A DNA stretch of 64,000 nt from Nitrospirota bacterium (lineage in GTDB: Bacteria; Nitrospirota; Nitrospiria; Nitrospirales; Nitrospiraceae). The stretch is from the NCBI GenBank assembly GCA_026387665.1, contig JAPLLG010000007.1:496001-560000 (forward strand), in the 5' to 3' direction. The translations under genes and the position numbers were made by a program. Each line of letters starts with the position of its first letter. Positions within the stretch are counted from its first letter, which is position 1. The notes beneath the pieces are model-generated. The model saw only the letters and a list, made by a program, of their open reading frames with translations, did not search any database and was not told the origin of the DNA. This document shows, one piece after another, positions 51,465 through 61,254 of this stretch.

Positions 51465-52856
51465 TTATTCACTCTCAAAGGGCAAGGCCTTGCGTGAGAC
51501 GAACTCAATCGGGTCCAACAGGGGAAGCTCTTTCTCCGACGACACGCCCAGCTCCTTGAACCGACGGGCTGCCGGCAAGATCCTGGTTTCGAGCGACCCG
51601 ACCGCCTTGTTGTAGGCCAGGACACTCTTCCCCAGCGCCTGTCCGACATCGTTCAAATGTTCCGTCAACACGGCCATCCGCTCGTAGAGGTCCTTCCCTA
51701 ACCGCCCGGCTTCCTCGGCATGCTCGGTCATTTTCTCCTGTCGCCATCCGTAGGCGACCGCCCGAAGGAGCGCCATCAACGTCGTTGGAGTGGCCAGGAC
51801 CACGCTCCGAAGAAACCCATCTTCGATCAATCGCGGGTCATGCTCCAACGCGGCGCCCAAAAACTGTTCGCCCGGCAAGAAGAGCACGACAAACTCCGGC
51901 GCCTGCGCAAATTGATTCCAGTAGGCCTTCAAGCTCAACTCGTCCATACGGGATCGGACTTGAGCCGCATGGCGGCGCATCCCTTCGAGCCGCAGCTCTT
52001 CGGTTGCCGCTTCATGCGCGTCTAGGTAACCGGCCAGCACAGTCTTGGCATCCACGATGATCTGCCGCCCACCAGGCAACTGAACCACCATGTCGGGACG
52101 GAGCCGGCCGCCATCGACCGTGATGGATTCCTGCTCAAAAAAATCGCAATGGGCCACCATGCCGGACAACTCGGCCACGCGCTTGAGCGTAATCTCGCCC
52201 CATTGGCCGCGGACGGCCGGCGCGCGCAACGCCTTCACGAGGTTGCCGGTCTCCGACTGCAGCTTCTGCTGCGATTCAGCCAGGAGCTTGAGATGCTGAT
52301 CGAGACCTCCATAGGCCGCTTGCCGCGATTGCTCCAACTGTCTGAGCTGATCGTCGTATCGATGCAGCGAGTCTTGCAGGGGTTTGACCAAACTGTCGAT
52401 CGCCTGTTGCCGCTGGGCGAGATCGCCCTTGGCCTCGGCTTGGAGGGTTTCGAATGAGCTGCGGGCGAGGTTCAGGAAGGCTTCGTTGTTCTGTTTGAGG
52501 GCTTCGCCGGACAGGGCCTGGAAGGTCTCGGCCAATTCCAGTCTCGCCTGGCCCAGCAGCGTCTTTTGTTCGTTGAGATGGAGCGCAGCCTCCGCAGCCC
52601 TGGTCTCCGCCACGGCACGGGCCTGGGAAGCCTCCGCAAGATTCTGTCTCACCTGATCGAGATCGAGGCGATCTTGTAACGATTGACGGCGCAATTCCTC
52701 CGCCAGCGACTCGGCCCGCTGCGCCCGTTCGCCGGTCGTGAGCAATTGCCCCTGCCACTTTGCGCGGACGCGGGCCGCCATCCAAAACCCGACGAGCAAC
52801 GCGCCGAGGAGACTTCCGACAAGAGCCCCGAGGCTAAAGGCCATGCCATCAATCAT
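51465..52856 (-). CDS. rmuC: DNA recombination protein RmuC
   Basis: This 463-residue protein has an N-terminal membrane helix (LGALVGSLLGALLVGFWMAA), a long coiled coil (about 40-200), and the nuclease-like RmuC core: GQWGEITLKRVAELSGM, LPGGRQIIVDAKTVLAGYLD, PEFVVLFLPGEQFL and VVLATPTTLMALLRAVAYGW. In Escherichia coli it limits recombination between inverted repeats. That is notable here because the region is rich in them, but no direct link is shown. It heads a three-gene operon. Confidence 0.95.
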   Translation of the reverse strand: MIDGMAFSLGALVGSLLGALLVGFWMAARVRAKWQGQLLTTGERAQRAESLAEELRRQSLQDRLDLDQVRQNLAEASQARAVAETRAAEAALHLNEQKTLLGQARLELAETFQALSGEALKQNNEAFLNLARSSFETLQAEAKGDLAQRQQAIDSLVKPLQDSLHRYDDQLRQLEQSRQAAYGGLDQHLKLLAESQQKLQSETGNLVKALRAPAVRGQWGEITLKRVAELSGMVAHCDFFEQESITVDGGRLRPDMVVQLPGGRQIIVDAKTVLAGYLDAHEAATEELRLEGMRRHAAQVRSRMDELSLKAYWNQFAQAPEFVVLFLPGEQFLGAALEHDPRLIEDGFLRSVVLATPTTLMALLRAVAYGWRQEKMTEHAEEAGRLGKDLYERMAVLTEHLNDVGQALGKSVLAYNKAVGSLETRILPAARRFKELGVSSEKELPLLDPIEFVSRKALPFESE

Positions 52857-52950
52857 AGGTGGCCATCCCGGTCATACCGACGACCGATACTCAAGCCCGT
52901 TGTTGGGTGGTGCGATGAGGGAATAATAATTTCGGAGCGTACGAAAACTA

Positions 52951-55605
52951 TCACGAAAGGTCAAGGGCGCCAGACACGCCTCTTCCCTTCTCCCGGATGA
53001 TGATTTCCCCTCGCTCCCCATCCAGACTGATTCGATCGCCTTCTTGAAGTCTAGCCGTGAGGCCCGGCACATTTGCAATGGCCGGCAATCCGTACTCGCG
53101 GGCGATGATGGCGCCATGGGAGAGCGTGCCGCCCATCTCAGCGACCAGCCCCGCTGCCACACCGAACAGGGGTGCCAGGCCTGGGTCGATGACCGAAACC
53201 ACAAGAATGTCGCCTCGTCTGACGCGGCCCCAATCCTCCATCGACCGGACAATACGAACCGGCCCCTCAACCAATCCCCCGCTGATCGGGATACCATGCA
53301 AGAGCCCCTCGGGCACCGCAGTCGAAAACCTGCCCAGGCCGCGGACCGCATCTCGCCAATCCCGGATCGTGTCCGGAACATTGACTGCGGCATACCGGTC
53401 TCGATCGGCTCGGCGAGTCTGGATTCGTTCCAGCCAATCGCGTGACCCTCTTGCTAACAAGTCGGCTCGTTCGTTGTTCGTGAGATAAAAGATATCCTCC
53501 CGCGTCGAGAGGAGCCCCTCCTCGACCAATTGCTCACCGAGGCGCAGCAGAAGGCTGCGCACTGCGGCCGAGTAATACATCAAATGATGCCGGTTCGCCT
53601 CCCGGAGGGCGAAGAACCGGCAGAGCCTGCGATACAACCAAGAAAAAATGGCCCGCCGATGGAGTCGCCAACCGAACCGGGCGCGAATCTCTGCCAAGGC
53701 CCCTTCCCGTATCACGGTCTGTCGCTGAAAAATATCGGCAGGGGTGACGCCGGCGGGAGAGAGAATCTGTGTTCGCAAGACCGCCAGCAACAATTCCGGT
53801 CGGTCGGAAAACCGGGGCGACTGGACGTCCGACTCGCCGACCCCTCGGTGGCCATAGTCGTCGAGATAGCAATTGAAGGCACGGAGAAATGCCGTCCCCT
53901 CCAACCTACGCCGAACCTCACGCTGGTCCCACCCTTCCGCGGTGAACAGGGACAGAACGAAAGGATCGCGTCGAGCCCTGTCCGCTAATTCCGCCAACCG
54001 CACAATCTGCTGCGCGCTGATCACCGTCGCCTGCCCCTGGAGCGCCCCGTTCAGCAAGGCTCTCCAGTCTTTACCCAGCCAGCGAGGCAGCAAACCGCCT
54101 AACGCTTGCAAACACTGCGACACCCCTCCCGCAATGGCAAAGGTCAGTTCGTGACGATCAAGCCATCGCTCGATCTCATCGAGGCGCAACGCGAGGTCTT
54201 CGCAGGAGACAAGACTGAGCCGCTCGGCGCGATGCTCGTCCGCCATCGCCTTCATCTCCGCGAACCAGGCCGGTCCCTGTCGCACCGCCCGTCTCATCTC
54301 GACCATCATCACGAAGCCGGCACGGACGAAGGCCAACCATCCAAGGGGACGGACCTCCGGCACCCTGGCAAGCGAGTCCCCTCCCATCTGCTCCATCAGC
54401 AAGAAGGGATCTCCCCGCAGTTGTGCAATGAGCATATGGAACAGGGTCATATTGATGTAGGGCCGGCCCTGAAATATGCGGACCGATGAAACCCCGTCGG
54501 GAATTCGGCAGCCCAGGCGCCGATAGGGTGTCAGGATGTAGCGCTCCATGAACTGTTCGAGAAACGACAGGGCAAGCGGGCTCGGCAGCTCCGGCAGGGT
54601 TTCCTTGAAGTTGGCCCGCGACCATTCGCAGTCATCATCGGTCAGTTGGGGGGACCGAGCTCTCCCTGAAATGGGGCGGGCTTGAAGCAGCCACAGGCCG
54701 CGATCGTCGCAGAGCCATTCGAGGTCCACCGGATGGCCAAACGTTTGTTCAATCCGCTTGGCGGTACGGGCCAAGTCAAACAGTTGATCGTCCGACAGGG
54801 TTGCGCGGCCCAGGGCCTCATCCAGCAAGGGCATGTCGCGAAGGCCTTGCCCGGTCATCCGCAAGGCATGAGTTTGGCCGGCGATCCTCCTGTCGCAAAT
54901 CAGGATAGGCTGACCCTGCTCGTCCATCTCCACCACATACTGGTCCGGCGTCGTTCGTCCCTCCACGAGGGCTGCCGCAAGCCCCGCCACCGCATCGATC
55001 ACCACCTGAGTCGTCCGTCCTGTAATCGGATGGATGGAATAGGCCACACCGGCTGCTTGCGCCTCTAACATCGGCTGGAGCAGAACCGCCATGGCCGGGG
55101 CATCGCGCAAGCCGGACGTCGCATGATAATTCAACACCCGCTCATCCCACATCGACAGCCAGAGGTCTTTCATCGCCAGACCGATCTCCTCCGGCGGAAT
55201 GCCAAGGCGCGTGAGGTAGATCCCTGCAAAACTTGCGGAAGCTCCATCCTCGTTCGTGGCCGACGACCTCACGGCCCAGCGCTTCCGCAACGGCGAATCC
55301 AGCAACCGCGCCTGCTCAAGGATCCGAGCTGTCAGTTCCGCGATGTCAGAATTTTTGATGGTGGTGCGGCACTGGGAAAGGATCTTCTGACGTTCCGCCC
55401 CGAACGTATGCAGGGCTGCGCTCCATCGTTCCGCCGGAGAAAACCCCGTCGAGCGGAGCGCGCGCTCGTACGCGACCGTCGTCACGCAAAACCCTGGGGG
55501 AACGGAGAATCCTCCCGCAAGCAGGCGAGCTAAGCCAACGGCTTTCCCTCCAACAAGAGCTGGGTGCGTGCAGGCAGCCAAAGGAAGAAAGAGAGGGCGA
55601 TCCAT
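52951..55605 (-). CDS. PEP synthase / rifampin phosphotransferase-like enzyme
   Basis: This 884-residue protein has an N-terminal ATP-grasp part (VGGKAVGLARLLAGGFSVPP, WAVRSSATNEDGASASFAGI, DLEWLCDDRGLWLLQARPIS), a long middle region, and a C-terminal swivelling phosphohistidine domain with GGTLSHGAIIAREYGLPAIA (His near 828). The TIM-barrel PEP domain of true PEP synthase is not seen, so the architecture matches the rifampin-phosphotransferase and other two-domain dikinases. The phosphate acceptor is unknown. It is followed by rmuC downstream. Confidence 0.87.
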   Translation of the reverse strand: MDRPLFLPLAACTHPALVGGKAVGLARLLAGGFSVPPGFCVTTVAYERALRSTGFSPAERWSAALHTFGAERQKILSQCRTTIKNSDIAELTARILEQARLLDSPLRKRWAVRSSATNEDGASASFAGIYLTRLGIPPEEIGLAMKDLWLSMWDERVLNYHATSGLRDAPAMAVLLQPMLEAQAAGVAYSIHPITGRTTQVVIDAVAGLAAALVEGRTTPDQYVVEMDEQGQPILICDRRIAGQTHALRMTGQGLRDMPLLDEALGRATLSDDQLFDLARTAKRIEQTFGHPVDLEWLCDDRGLWLLQARPISGRARSPQLTDDDCEWSRANFKETLPELPSPLALSFLEQFMERYILTPYRRLGCRIPDGVSSVRIFQGRPYINMTLFHMLIAQLRGDPFLLMEQMGGDSLARVPEVRPLGWLAFVRAGFVMMVEMRRAVRQGPAWFAEMKAMADEHRAERLSLVSCEDLALRLDEIERWLDRHELTFAIAGGVSQCLQALGGLLPRWLGKDWRALLNGALQGQATVISAQQIVRLAELADRARRDPFVLSLFTAEGWDQREVRRRLEGTAFLRAFNCYLDDYGHRGVGESDVQSPRFSDRPELLLAVLRTQILSPAGVTPADIFQRQTVIREGALAEIRARFGWRLHRRAIFSWLYRRLCRFFALREANRHHLMYYSAAVRSLLLRLGEQLVEEGLLSTREDIFYLTNNERADLLARGSRDWLERIQTRRADRDRYAAVNVPDTIRDWRDAVRGLGRFSTAVPEGLLHGIPISGGLVEGPVRIVRSMEDWGRVRRGDILVVSVIDPGLAPLFGVAAGLVAEMGGTLSHGAIIAREYGLPAIANVPGLTARLQEGDRISLDGERGEIIIREKGRGVSGALDLS

Positions 55606-55620
55606 TGAAACGGATAGTAC

Positions 55621-56961
55621 CTACCGCACGAGGAGGAGGTAAAGGTCATTCACATTCGTGCCGGTGGGACCAGTAACGATGAGCTGCTGAAGCTTCTTCA
55701 AGGCCGGATAGGTATTGTGTCGCTTCAGGGCTCCTACGAGATTTATCTGAAGCCGCTGCGCGCGGGCCACCGTGTTGCCATCGACCACGGCTCCAGCCGC
55801 ATCGGTTGGACCATCAGTCCCATCGGTGCCGATCGCTACGACCCACACCTTGGCCAGACCGGCTATTTCCAGCGCGGCGGCGGTCGCGAATTCCTGTGCC
55901 CGCCCGCCTCTGCCCTTTCCCGTCACGGTCACGGTGGTTTCACCACCCGCGACGAGGCAGCAAGATTTCTGCAACGGTCTGCCTTTGCGCAACAGAGTCT
56001 TCGCCATGGCGCCGAACCGCTGCCCCGCTTCACGAGCCTCTCCGGTTATGGCTTCATGCACAATGGTCCGAAAACCAGCCTCCCTGGCTGCGCGGGCGAC
56101 AGCCCTGACCGCAACTCCGTTATTCCCGACAAGATGATGGTGGACTCGACGGAACAGGGGGGAGCCTGGCTTCGGGGTTTCACTCACAAGGCCCCGGCAG
56201 CCCCGGTCGAGATGCTGCCGCACTCGCTGCGGAACCGTCATCCAGATACGATAGCGCTTCAAAATCGCAATCGCGTCGCGATACGTCGTGGGGTCTGGAA
56301 CCGTCGGCCCCGATGCGATGGTGCTGAGATCGTCACCCAACACATCGGAGAGGATCAGCGTCACCACGGTGGCCTCTGTCGACTCGGCGAGACGTCCACC
56401 TTTAATGCGCGAGAGGTGTTTGCGAACGGTGTTAATGTCACGGATGGTCGCGCCGCAGCGCAGAAGTTTTTCCGTAGTCCGGTGCTTGTCGGCTAACGTC
56501 ACCCCTGCGACAGGGGCAGGCAAGAGACTGGAGGCGCCGCCGGACAGGAGCACGATCAAGAGATCGCGCCGCCCGAGTGCTGCCACCATCGCACAGAGCT
56601 TGACTGCCGCACGTTGGCCGGACCGGTCTGGAACCGGGTGGCCTGCTTCCGCCACGAGGATCCGTTTCATGGGCAGGCCATGACCCTGTTTCACGACAAC
56701 AAACCCGCTGTGCAACCAATGGCCCAGCCGCTGCTCTACCGCACGGGCCATCGAAGCCGTGGCCTTTCCGGATCCGACCACGACCACCCGTTCATAGTTG
56801 CTCAGATCGTACCGGCGACGGCCGATGGTGAGAACCGCTCCGTCCCGGGAAATAGCGCGGCCGACCGCCTCATGGGCGTCGACCGCGTCCAGTCCTCGAC
56901 TGAGTATTTTTTTTAGCAGTGGCTTGATAGGAGAGGAAGGAATCTGCATCGCGTTTGTCAT
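55621..56961 (-). CDS. Glycerate 2-kinase (MOFRL family)
   Basis: This 446-residue GckA/TtuD-type kinase has VVVVGSGKATASMARAVEQR, GHPVPDRSG, VLLSGGASSLLPAPVAGVTL, RKHLSRIKGGRLAE, TLILSDVLGDDLSTIASGPT and the MOFRL-domain motif GGETTVTVTGKGRGGRAQEF. It phosphorylates glycerate to 2-phosphoglycerate. Neighbouring PEP-utilising and transaldolase genes suit central carbon metabolism. Start is at 56961 or the ATG 12 bases later. Confidence 0.92.
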   Translation of the reverse strand: MTNAMQIPSSPIKPLLKKILSRGLDAVDAHEAVGRAISRDGAVLTIGRRRYDLSNYERVVVVGSGKATASMARAVEQRLGHWLHSGFVVVKQGHGLPMKRILVAEAGHPVPDRSGQRAAVKLCAMVAALGRRDLLIVLLSGGASSLLPAPVAGVTLADKHRTTEKLLRCGATIRDINTVRKHLSRIKGGRLAESTEATVVTLILSDVLGDDLSTIASGPTVPDPTTYRDAIAILKRYRIWMTVPQRVRQHLDRGCRGLVSETPKPGSPLFRRVHHHLVGNNGVAVRAVARAAREAGFRTIVHEAITGEAREAGQRFGAMAKTLLRKGRPLQKSCCLVAGGETTVTVTGKGRGGRAQEFATAAALEIAGLAKVWVVAIGTDGTDGPTDAAGAVVDGNTVARAQRLQINLVGALKRHNTYPALKKLQQLIVTGPTGTNVNDLYLLLVR

Positions 56962-56983
56962 GGACTAGCGGGACACGACTTCA

Positions 56984-57106
56984 CAAGATGCTCAAAAAGT
57001 TTGTCCAGCAAGGCCGCAGCGAGTGAAGGCCCGAGGCGTACCCTTGGGGTACGTTGAGGGCCTGAACGATGCGAGAACGATGCTGGCGAACTTTTTCAGC
57101 ATCTTG
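56984..57106 (+). repeat. Stop-tail palindrome, copy 7
   Basis: CAAGATGCTCAAAAAGTTTG and CGAACTTTTTCAGCATCTTG pair at the ends, with inner GTACCCTTGGGGTAC. The last base pairs (CAAGATG/CATCTTG) differ from other copies (GCAGGATG/CATCCTGC) on both sides. It lies immediately after the stop of the lytic transglycosylase gene (minus strand). Confidence 0.93.
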
Positions 57107-57110
57107 CGTG

Positions 57111-58178
57111 CTAGGGAGTCTTCTCCTGCTTAAAGCACCGAGTCGGACAGCTTTGCCGCGGAACTCGCATCTGATAGACCCCGCGAGGGAGCGCATCCTT
57201 TTTAAACTCAGGATTCAACATCTTGAGTTCCAGGAAGTAGGTCCCGAACTCCTCGGCAATGGAGGTGAGGGCTCGCTGGGAATCTTTCACGTTAATGGTA
57301 ACCGTTTCGGTTTCCATCGGCATGTAGAGGTCCTTCTTGCTGAGCCCCAAGTACTTCTCCGGCTGCGAGTAGATTTCCTTGGCGGCAATGATGCGCGGAA
57401 CATAGCGCATCGTTTCCCGCGGCCCATGCATCTTCCAATAATCGGTAATGTTCTGTTCCTTCAAGAGCCGACGCACTCGCTCTTCGCCGGCATTGTACGA
57501 GGCCATGGCCATGAACCAATCGTTTTTCTCAAAGTCCTTGAGGTAACGCAAATACTTGACTGCCGCTTCCGTCGACATTTCCAAATTGCGACGCTCGTCG
57601 CGAACCTCGTCGCTCTTGAGGCGATAGCGCTTCCCGGTAGAGGGAATGAACTGCCAGGGGCCCGAGGCTTTCGCCTTTGAATAGGCGGCGGCCACGCACT
57701 TGCTCTCCACCAGCAACATGTACTTGAGATCGTCCGGCAACCCGGCCTCGGCCAGCTGTTTTTCGGCTGGAGGGAAACAACGCCCGGTGCGCTTGGCCAG
57801 AATGATGCTTTCGCCCTGATCTTCCAAGAACTGATAGAACTCGTACTCAATACGCTCACGCACCTGCCAATTATCGAGCGGGACCGGCTTGCCGGCAAAG
57901 GTCAATTTATCAGGCAGCTTGAACGAACTGAGGAAGTAGCGGTCGCCTTCTCGCTTAATTTCAGGAAGGATGACAAGGCGCCCCTCTGACTCGTTTGGGT
58001 TATCAAGGGGGTCGATCAAAACCAGATCGCGATCAAGCTCACCATTCACTCCAGCATGCGGCGTACTGTCCTTCACCACAGGCTGTTCAGCCTGCGGTTG
58101 GGCTCCCGTCGGGACCGGAAGCGTGACGGCCATCCACAACCCACTGAGCACTAGTGCGCGCCGAACCCACGTCGTCAT
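57111..58178 (-). CDS. Lytic transglycosylase, MltD-like
   Basis: This 355-residue periplasmic protein has a signal peptide (LVLSGLWMAVTLPVPTGAQP) and an SLT domain: the catalytic Glu in YMLLVESKCVAAAYSKAKAS, GPWQFIPSTGKRYRL, NLEMSTEAAVKYLRYL and AMASYNAGEERVRRLL. A C-terminal segment (LPRGVYQMRVPRQS) hints at a single LysM-like or related domain. It cuts peptidoglycan to form anhydromuramic ends. Confidence 0.9.
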   Translation of the reverse strand: MTTWVRRALVLSGLWMAVTLPVPTGAQPQAEQPVVKDSTPHAGVNGELDRDLVLIDPLDNPNESEGRLVILPEIKREGDRYFLSSFKLPDKLTFAGKPVPLDNWQVRERIEYEFYQFLEDQGESIILAKRTGRCFPPAEKQLAEAGLPDDLKYMLLVESKCVAAAYSKAKASGPWQFIPSTGKRYRLKSDEVRDERRNLEMSTEAAVKYLRYLKDFEKNDWFMAMASYNAGEERVRRLLKEQNITDYWKMHGPRETMRYVPRIIAAKEIYSQPEKYLGLSKKDLYMPMETETVTINVKDSQRALTSIAEEFGTYFLELKMLNPEFKKDALPRGVYQMRVPRQSCPTRCFKQEKTP

Positions 58179-58299
58179 GCCAATCCTATCTCCTGTATAT
58201 ATCGAAAGAACGATCCAACATTACGTCCTCATGCTATCAGCACGGCGAAAGCCCGGCAAGCAGGATCGACTTTCATATTCATGCTAGACTGCACCGACT

Positions 58300-59010
58300 A
58301 TGCGCGCCCTTACTCTCCTCAACGATCGCATCGCCGGCTGCACCGTCTGCCCTCGGCTCGTCGCCTACCGGAAAACGGTCGCGGCAGAAAAGCGAAAGCA
58401 GTTTGAAGACTGGACCTATTGGGGAAAACCGGTCCCAGGATTCGGAGACCCCCAGGCCCGCCTCTACGTGCTCGGACTTGCGCCGGCCGCCCATGGCGGC
58501 AATCGAACCGGACGGATGTTTACCGGCGATCGCAGCGGAGATTGGCTGTATGATGCCTTGCATCGATTCGGCTTCGCCAATCAAGCCGCCTCGCACCACC
58601 GGGACGATGGGCTGAAGCTGTCGGATTGCTACATCGGCGCGACGGTCCGCTGTGCACCGCCGGATAATAAGCCGGCTCCGGAAGAGTTCACGGCCTGCCG
58701 CCCCTATCTGCGGGAGGAACTGCGGCTGTTACGGAACACCCGGGTGGTGGTGGCGCTGGGCAAGATTGCCTTCGACCACTATCTGAGGGCTTGTCGCGAT
58801 GAGGGGCTGTCGCTCCCCTCACCGCTCCCGAAATTTTCCCATGGAGTCGTCAAGGTGCTTCCCTGGGGCATCACATTAATCGGCTCGTACCATCCGAGCC
58901 AGCAAAACACCTTCACCGGACTCTTGACCCGCCCGATGTTTCATCACATCTTCGCGACGGCCCGCCAGCGACTCACCGAATCAACAGGCACACGAACCAG
59001 CAAGTCCTAG
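58300..59010 (+). CDS. Family 5 uracil-DNA glycosylase (UDGb-like)
   Basis: This 236-residue protein opens with the cysteine pattern IAGCTVCPRLVAYRKTVA of 4Fe-4S-containing UDGs (further Cys at CAPPDN and ACRPYLR). The catalytic-loop motif is VLGLAPAAHGGNRTGRMFTG, with TVRCAPPDNKP, VALGKIAFDHYL and the DNA-intercalation motif SYHPSQQNTFTGLLT. The GLAPAAHG form is that of family 5, which removes uracil and hypoxanthine. It starts a divergent pair with the transglycosylase. Confidence 0.93.
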   Translation: MRALTLLNDRIAGCTVCPRLVAYRKTVAAEKRKQFEDWTYWGKPVPGFGDPQARLYVLGLAPAAHGGNRTGRMFTGDRSGDWLYDALHRFGFANQAASHHRDDGLKLSDCYIGATVRCAPPDNKPAPEEFTACRPYLREELRLLRNTRVVVALGKIAFDHYLRACRDEGLSLPSPLPKFSHGVVKVLPWGITLIGSYHPSQQNTFTGLLTRPMFHHIFATARQRLTESTGTRTSKS

Positions 59011-59031
59011 TCTACGTTCTCAGTTGCGCAC

Positions 59032-59160
59032 GGCAGGCTGCTCAAAATGGCCGTCCAGCAAGGCCGCAGCCGACGAGCGCACCGGAGGCGTAGCCTTGGG
59101 CTACGTTGAGGATGCGTTCGAGGCGAGAACGATGCTGGCGGACTTTTTCAGCATCCTGCC
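59032..59160 (+). repeat. Stop-tail palindrome, copy 8
   Basis: GGCAGGCTGCTCAAAATGGC and GGACTTTTTCAGCATCCTGC pair at the ends. The inner hairpin is GTAGCCTTGGGCTAC, with the C-to-G change on both arms relative to GTACCC/GGGTAC. It lies between convergent genes. Confidence 0.93.
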
Positions 59161-59165
59161 ATACC

Positions 59166-59813
59166 CTACTTCTTGGTCTGTGCTTCCCAATCCGCCAAAA
59201 ACTTCTTGAGGCCGCTGTCGGTCAATGGATGCTTCACCATCTGCTGAAAGATCGAGAAGGGCATCGTACAAATGTGCCCCCCGATCAGCGCCGCCTCGAC
59301 CACATGCTGAGGATGGCGCACACTGGCAACCAATACCTGGGTTTTATAATCGTAATTGCGGTAGATGGTCAGAATCTGGCGGATCAGCTCCATCCCGTTC
59401 GAGCTGATGTCGTCGAGCCGGCCGATGAAGGGGGACACGCACCAGGCGCCGGCTTTCGCCGCCAGGAGGGCTTGCGTTGGAGAGAAGCAGAGCGTGACAT
59501 TCACTTTGATCCCCTCGGCGGCCATGCGCTTGGTAGCCTTCAACCCCTCCGCAATCAAGGGCACCTTCACGACGATATTCTTATGGATCTTCGCGAGCTC
59601 CATCCCTTCCTTCACCATGGCATCGGCCTCGAGGCTGACGACTTCTGCACTAATCGGCCCATCTACGATGCTGCAAATCTCAATCAACATTTCCTTGAAG
59701 CTGCGCCCTTCCTTTGCCACGAGCGACGGGTTCGTGGTCACTCCGTCGAGCAGTCCCAGGCTGGCCGCTTCCTGAATTTCTTTCACGTTGGCGGTATCAA
59801 GAAAAAATTTCAT
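59166..59813 (-). CDS. Transaldolase, fructose-6-phosphate aldolase-like
   Basis: This 215-residue TIM-barrel enzyme of the short transaldolase group starts [20 protein letters not shown] and has [13 protein letters not shown], the Schiff-base Lys in [15 protein letters not shown] (Lys 83), [12 protein letters not shown] and [19 protein letters not shown]. It moves dihydroxyacetone units in the pentose phosphate pathway or cleaves fructose-6-phosphate; the two activities cannot be told apart by eye. Confidence 0.95.
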   Translation of the reverse strand: MKFFLDTANVKEIQEAASLGLLDGVTTNPSLVAKEGRSFKEMLIEICSIVDGPISAEVVSLEADAMVKEGMELAKIHKNIVVKVPLIAEGLKATKRMAAEGIKVNVTLCFSPTQALLAAKAGAWCVSPFIGRLDDISSNGMELIRQILTIYRNYDYKTQVLVASVRHPQHVVEAALIGGHICTMPFSIFQQMVKHPLTDSGLKKFLADWEAQTKK

Positions 59814-60010
59814 GAGTTTATCCTTTCATGCGAGATGAGAAGTTCGTGTATGCATTTGATGGCGGTCATTCTATGAAGAACTCAAACGATGCGCAACGGT
59901 CGGCCGGATCGCCAGGTTTGACAGGTCTCTGCCTGGCAGTTAAGATTCGTGTGTGACCGGCCTGTTGATTGACTATCTATCGACCGACGCTTACGACGAG
60001 GAGACCTGCT

Positions 60011-60322
60011 ATGAAACGATCTGCCTGGCTGCTGTCCTTCTGTCTGCTCCTCGCTGCCTGCGGCGGCAGTAACCCCTATCTTGAACAGTCGCTCAAACCG
60101 GCTGAGCTGCAAGGCAAAGATAAAGCCTGGTTTGAAAAGAACTGGGGAACACCAAGCGGCAAAGCCCCGAGATTTTTCGGCGGCGAAACCTGGACTTATT
60201 ACCGTATCGCCGGCGGCAAATCCAGCCTGCCTCTCTTTAATTTCTCGCCCAATGAGTGCCAGATCACGCTCAAGTTTGACAAGGAAGAAAAACTCTCAGA
60301 CTACAATTACTCTGGCTGTTAA
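60011..60322 (+). CDS. Small lipoprotein of unknown function
   Basis: This 103-residue protein has a lipoprotein signal (SAWLLSFCLLLAACGG, lipobox LAAC) and a compact domain with WFEKNWGTPSGKAPRFFGGE, TWTYYRIAG and DYNYSGC. GAGGAGACC precedes the ATG. The fold (SmpA/BamE-like length and 'F...GTP...W.Y' pattern) resembles small outer-membrane assembly lipoproteins, but this is only suggestive. It ends overlapping the convergent YHS gene by four bases. Confidence 0.7.
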   Translation: MKRSAWLLSFCLLLAACGGSNPYLEQSLKPAELQGKDKAWFEKNWGTPSGKAPRFFGGETWTYYRIAGGKSSLPLFNFSPNECQITLKFDKEEKLSDYNYSGC

Positions 60323-60570
60323 CCGGCGAGCTGCTCCTGAAACTTGTGCGCGCAGGATCGGCTGCAGAAGTAATATATCTGCCCCCCGATATCTTCCGTC
60401 ACTGCTACGCCCCTTGGCACAAAAACCCGGCAGACCGGATCCTGCACCATCTGATCCTTGCCTGGGGAGAGCTGTTCTGGCTGGCCCTGGCCCTTGAATT
60501 CCCGCAGGGCTCTCCGAAGAAGGAAATACAGCACTGCAAGTAGCCCAAGAATAAAGATAATTCTATACAT
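60319..60570 (-). CDS. Membrane-anchored YHS-domain protein
   Basis: This 83-residue protein has an N-terminal helix (IIFILGLLAVLYFLLRRAL) and a YHS metal-binding domain: QDPVCRVFVPRG, AVTEDIGGQIYYFCSRSCAH, KFQEQLAG. The Cys residues of VC and CSRSC are the usual ligands. YHS domains often accompany copper or heavy-metal transport. No transporter is adjacent. Confidence 0.85.
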   Translation of the reverse strand: MYRIIFILGLLAVLYFLLRRALREFKGQGQPEQLSPGKDQMVQDPVCRVFVPRGVAVTEDIGGQIYYFCSRSCAHKFQEQLAG

Positions 60571-60783
60571 AGTGGCACCCTTTCATGATGCCACATCCTA
60601 TGGGACAGTTCCTCCTCTGTCAAGAACTCCATAAGCCATTTCATCCGACAATTAACTGCCTTCTATCCGCTATTTCCGCCCAAATGGCCTATATGGCCCT
60701 GTGCGCGGGAGGGCCCACTCCCCAATAAGACCTAGTACTTCAGATGTATATGCCTCTAGCCTGCAACGTGTTAGAGTGTTGCT

Positions 60784-60936
60784 ATGATGACTTGTGATAA
60801 ATGCCGCGGGGCAATGTTACCGGAACGGGCAGTGGATCTGAACGCAGGGCTTGCGATCACAGTGTTTGCATGTTTGAACTGTGGCCGTCGGAAGTCAGCG
60901 GGTCAAGAACCTCGGCCTATTACCGCTCGACATTAA
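60784..60936 (+). CDS. Small zinc-ribbon protein
   Basis: This 50-residue protein reads MMTCDKCRGAMLPERAVDLN onward, with CDKC near the start and CLNC-GRR near residue 33, forming a four-Cys zinc ribbon. Either of two adjacent ATGs can start it. Basic residues follow the second CxxC. Such tiny ribbons are common but unassigned. A ribosome site is weak (TTAGAG). The coding pattern with paired CxxC is the main evidence. Confidence 0.6.
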   Translation: MMTCDKCRGAMLPERAVDLNAGLAITVFACLNCGRRKSAGQEPRPITARH

Positions 60937-61254
60937 TCCGCGCGACAACAGAACCGAGCCCCCTCACGTACGGCGAGCAGAGGGCAGTTGACGCTATCTT
61001 CCATAGCGAGTTGCCCAATGATTGAATCGACTCCCGACTGGGAGTTGATGTTCGTCTCATCTACGGTGATGACCACACGGAGACTGGCCGTTTCCTCACC
61101 TTCGCAACCAGCGAGGGAATGAGAGGATTTGCCGTGTATCCATGCGATATTCCTTCGTCCGCACGCTGGCACGCGCGTAGCGGCCATCCTCCGCAACGCG
61201 CCATCCCGCCACTCAGGCTCTCAGTCTGTCTAGGAAGTGAACACGGGGGGAAAA
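60937..61254. other. Gap of about 320 bases without a clear gene
   Basis: Between the zinc-ribbon stop and the end of dapB I see only short frames on both strands. One plus-strand stretch (GMRGFAVYPCD region) and one minus-strand stretch (SLRVVITVDETNINSQ region) look weakly protein-like but lack starts, ribosome sites or recognisable motifs. No repeat-family member is present. Confidence 0.4.
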
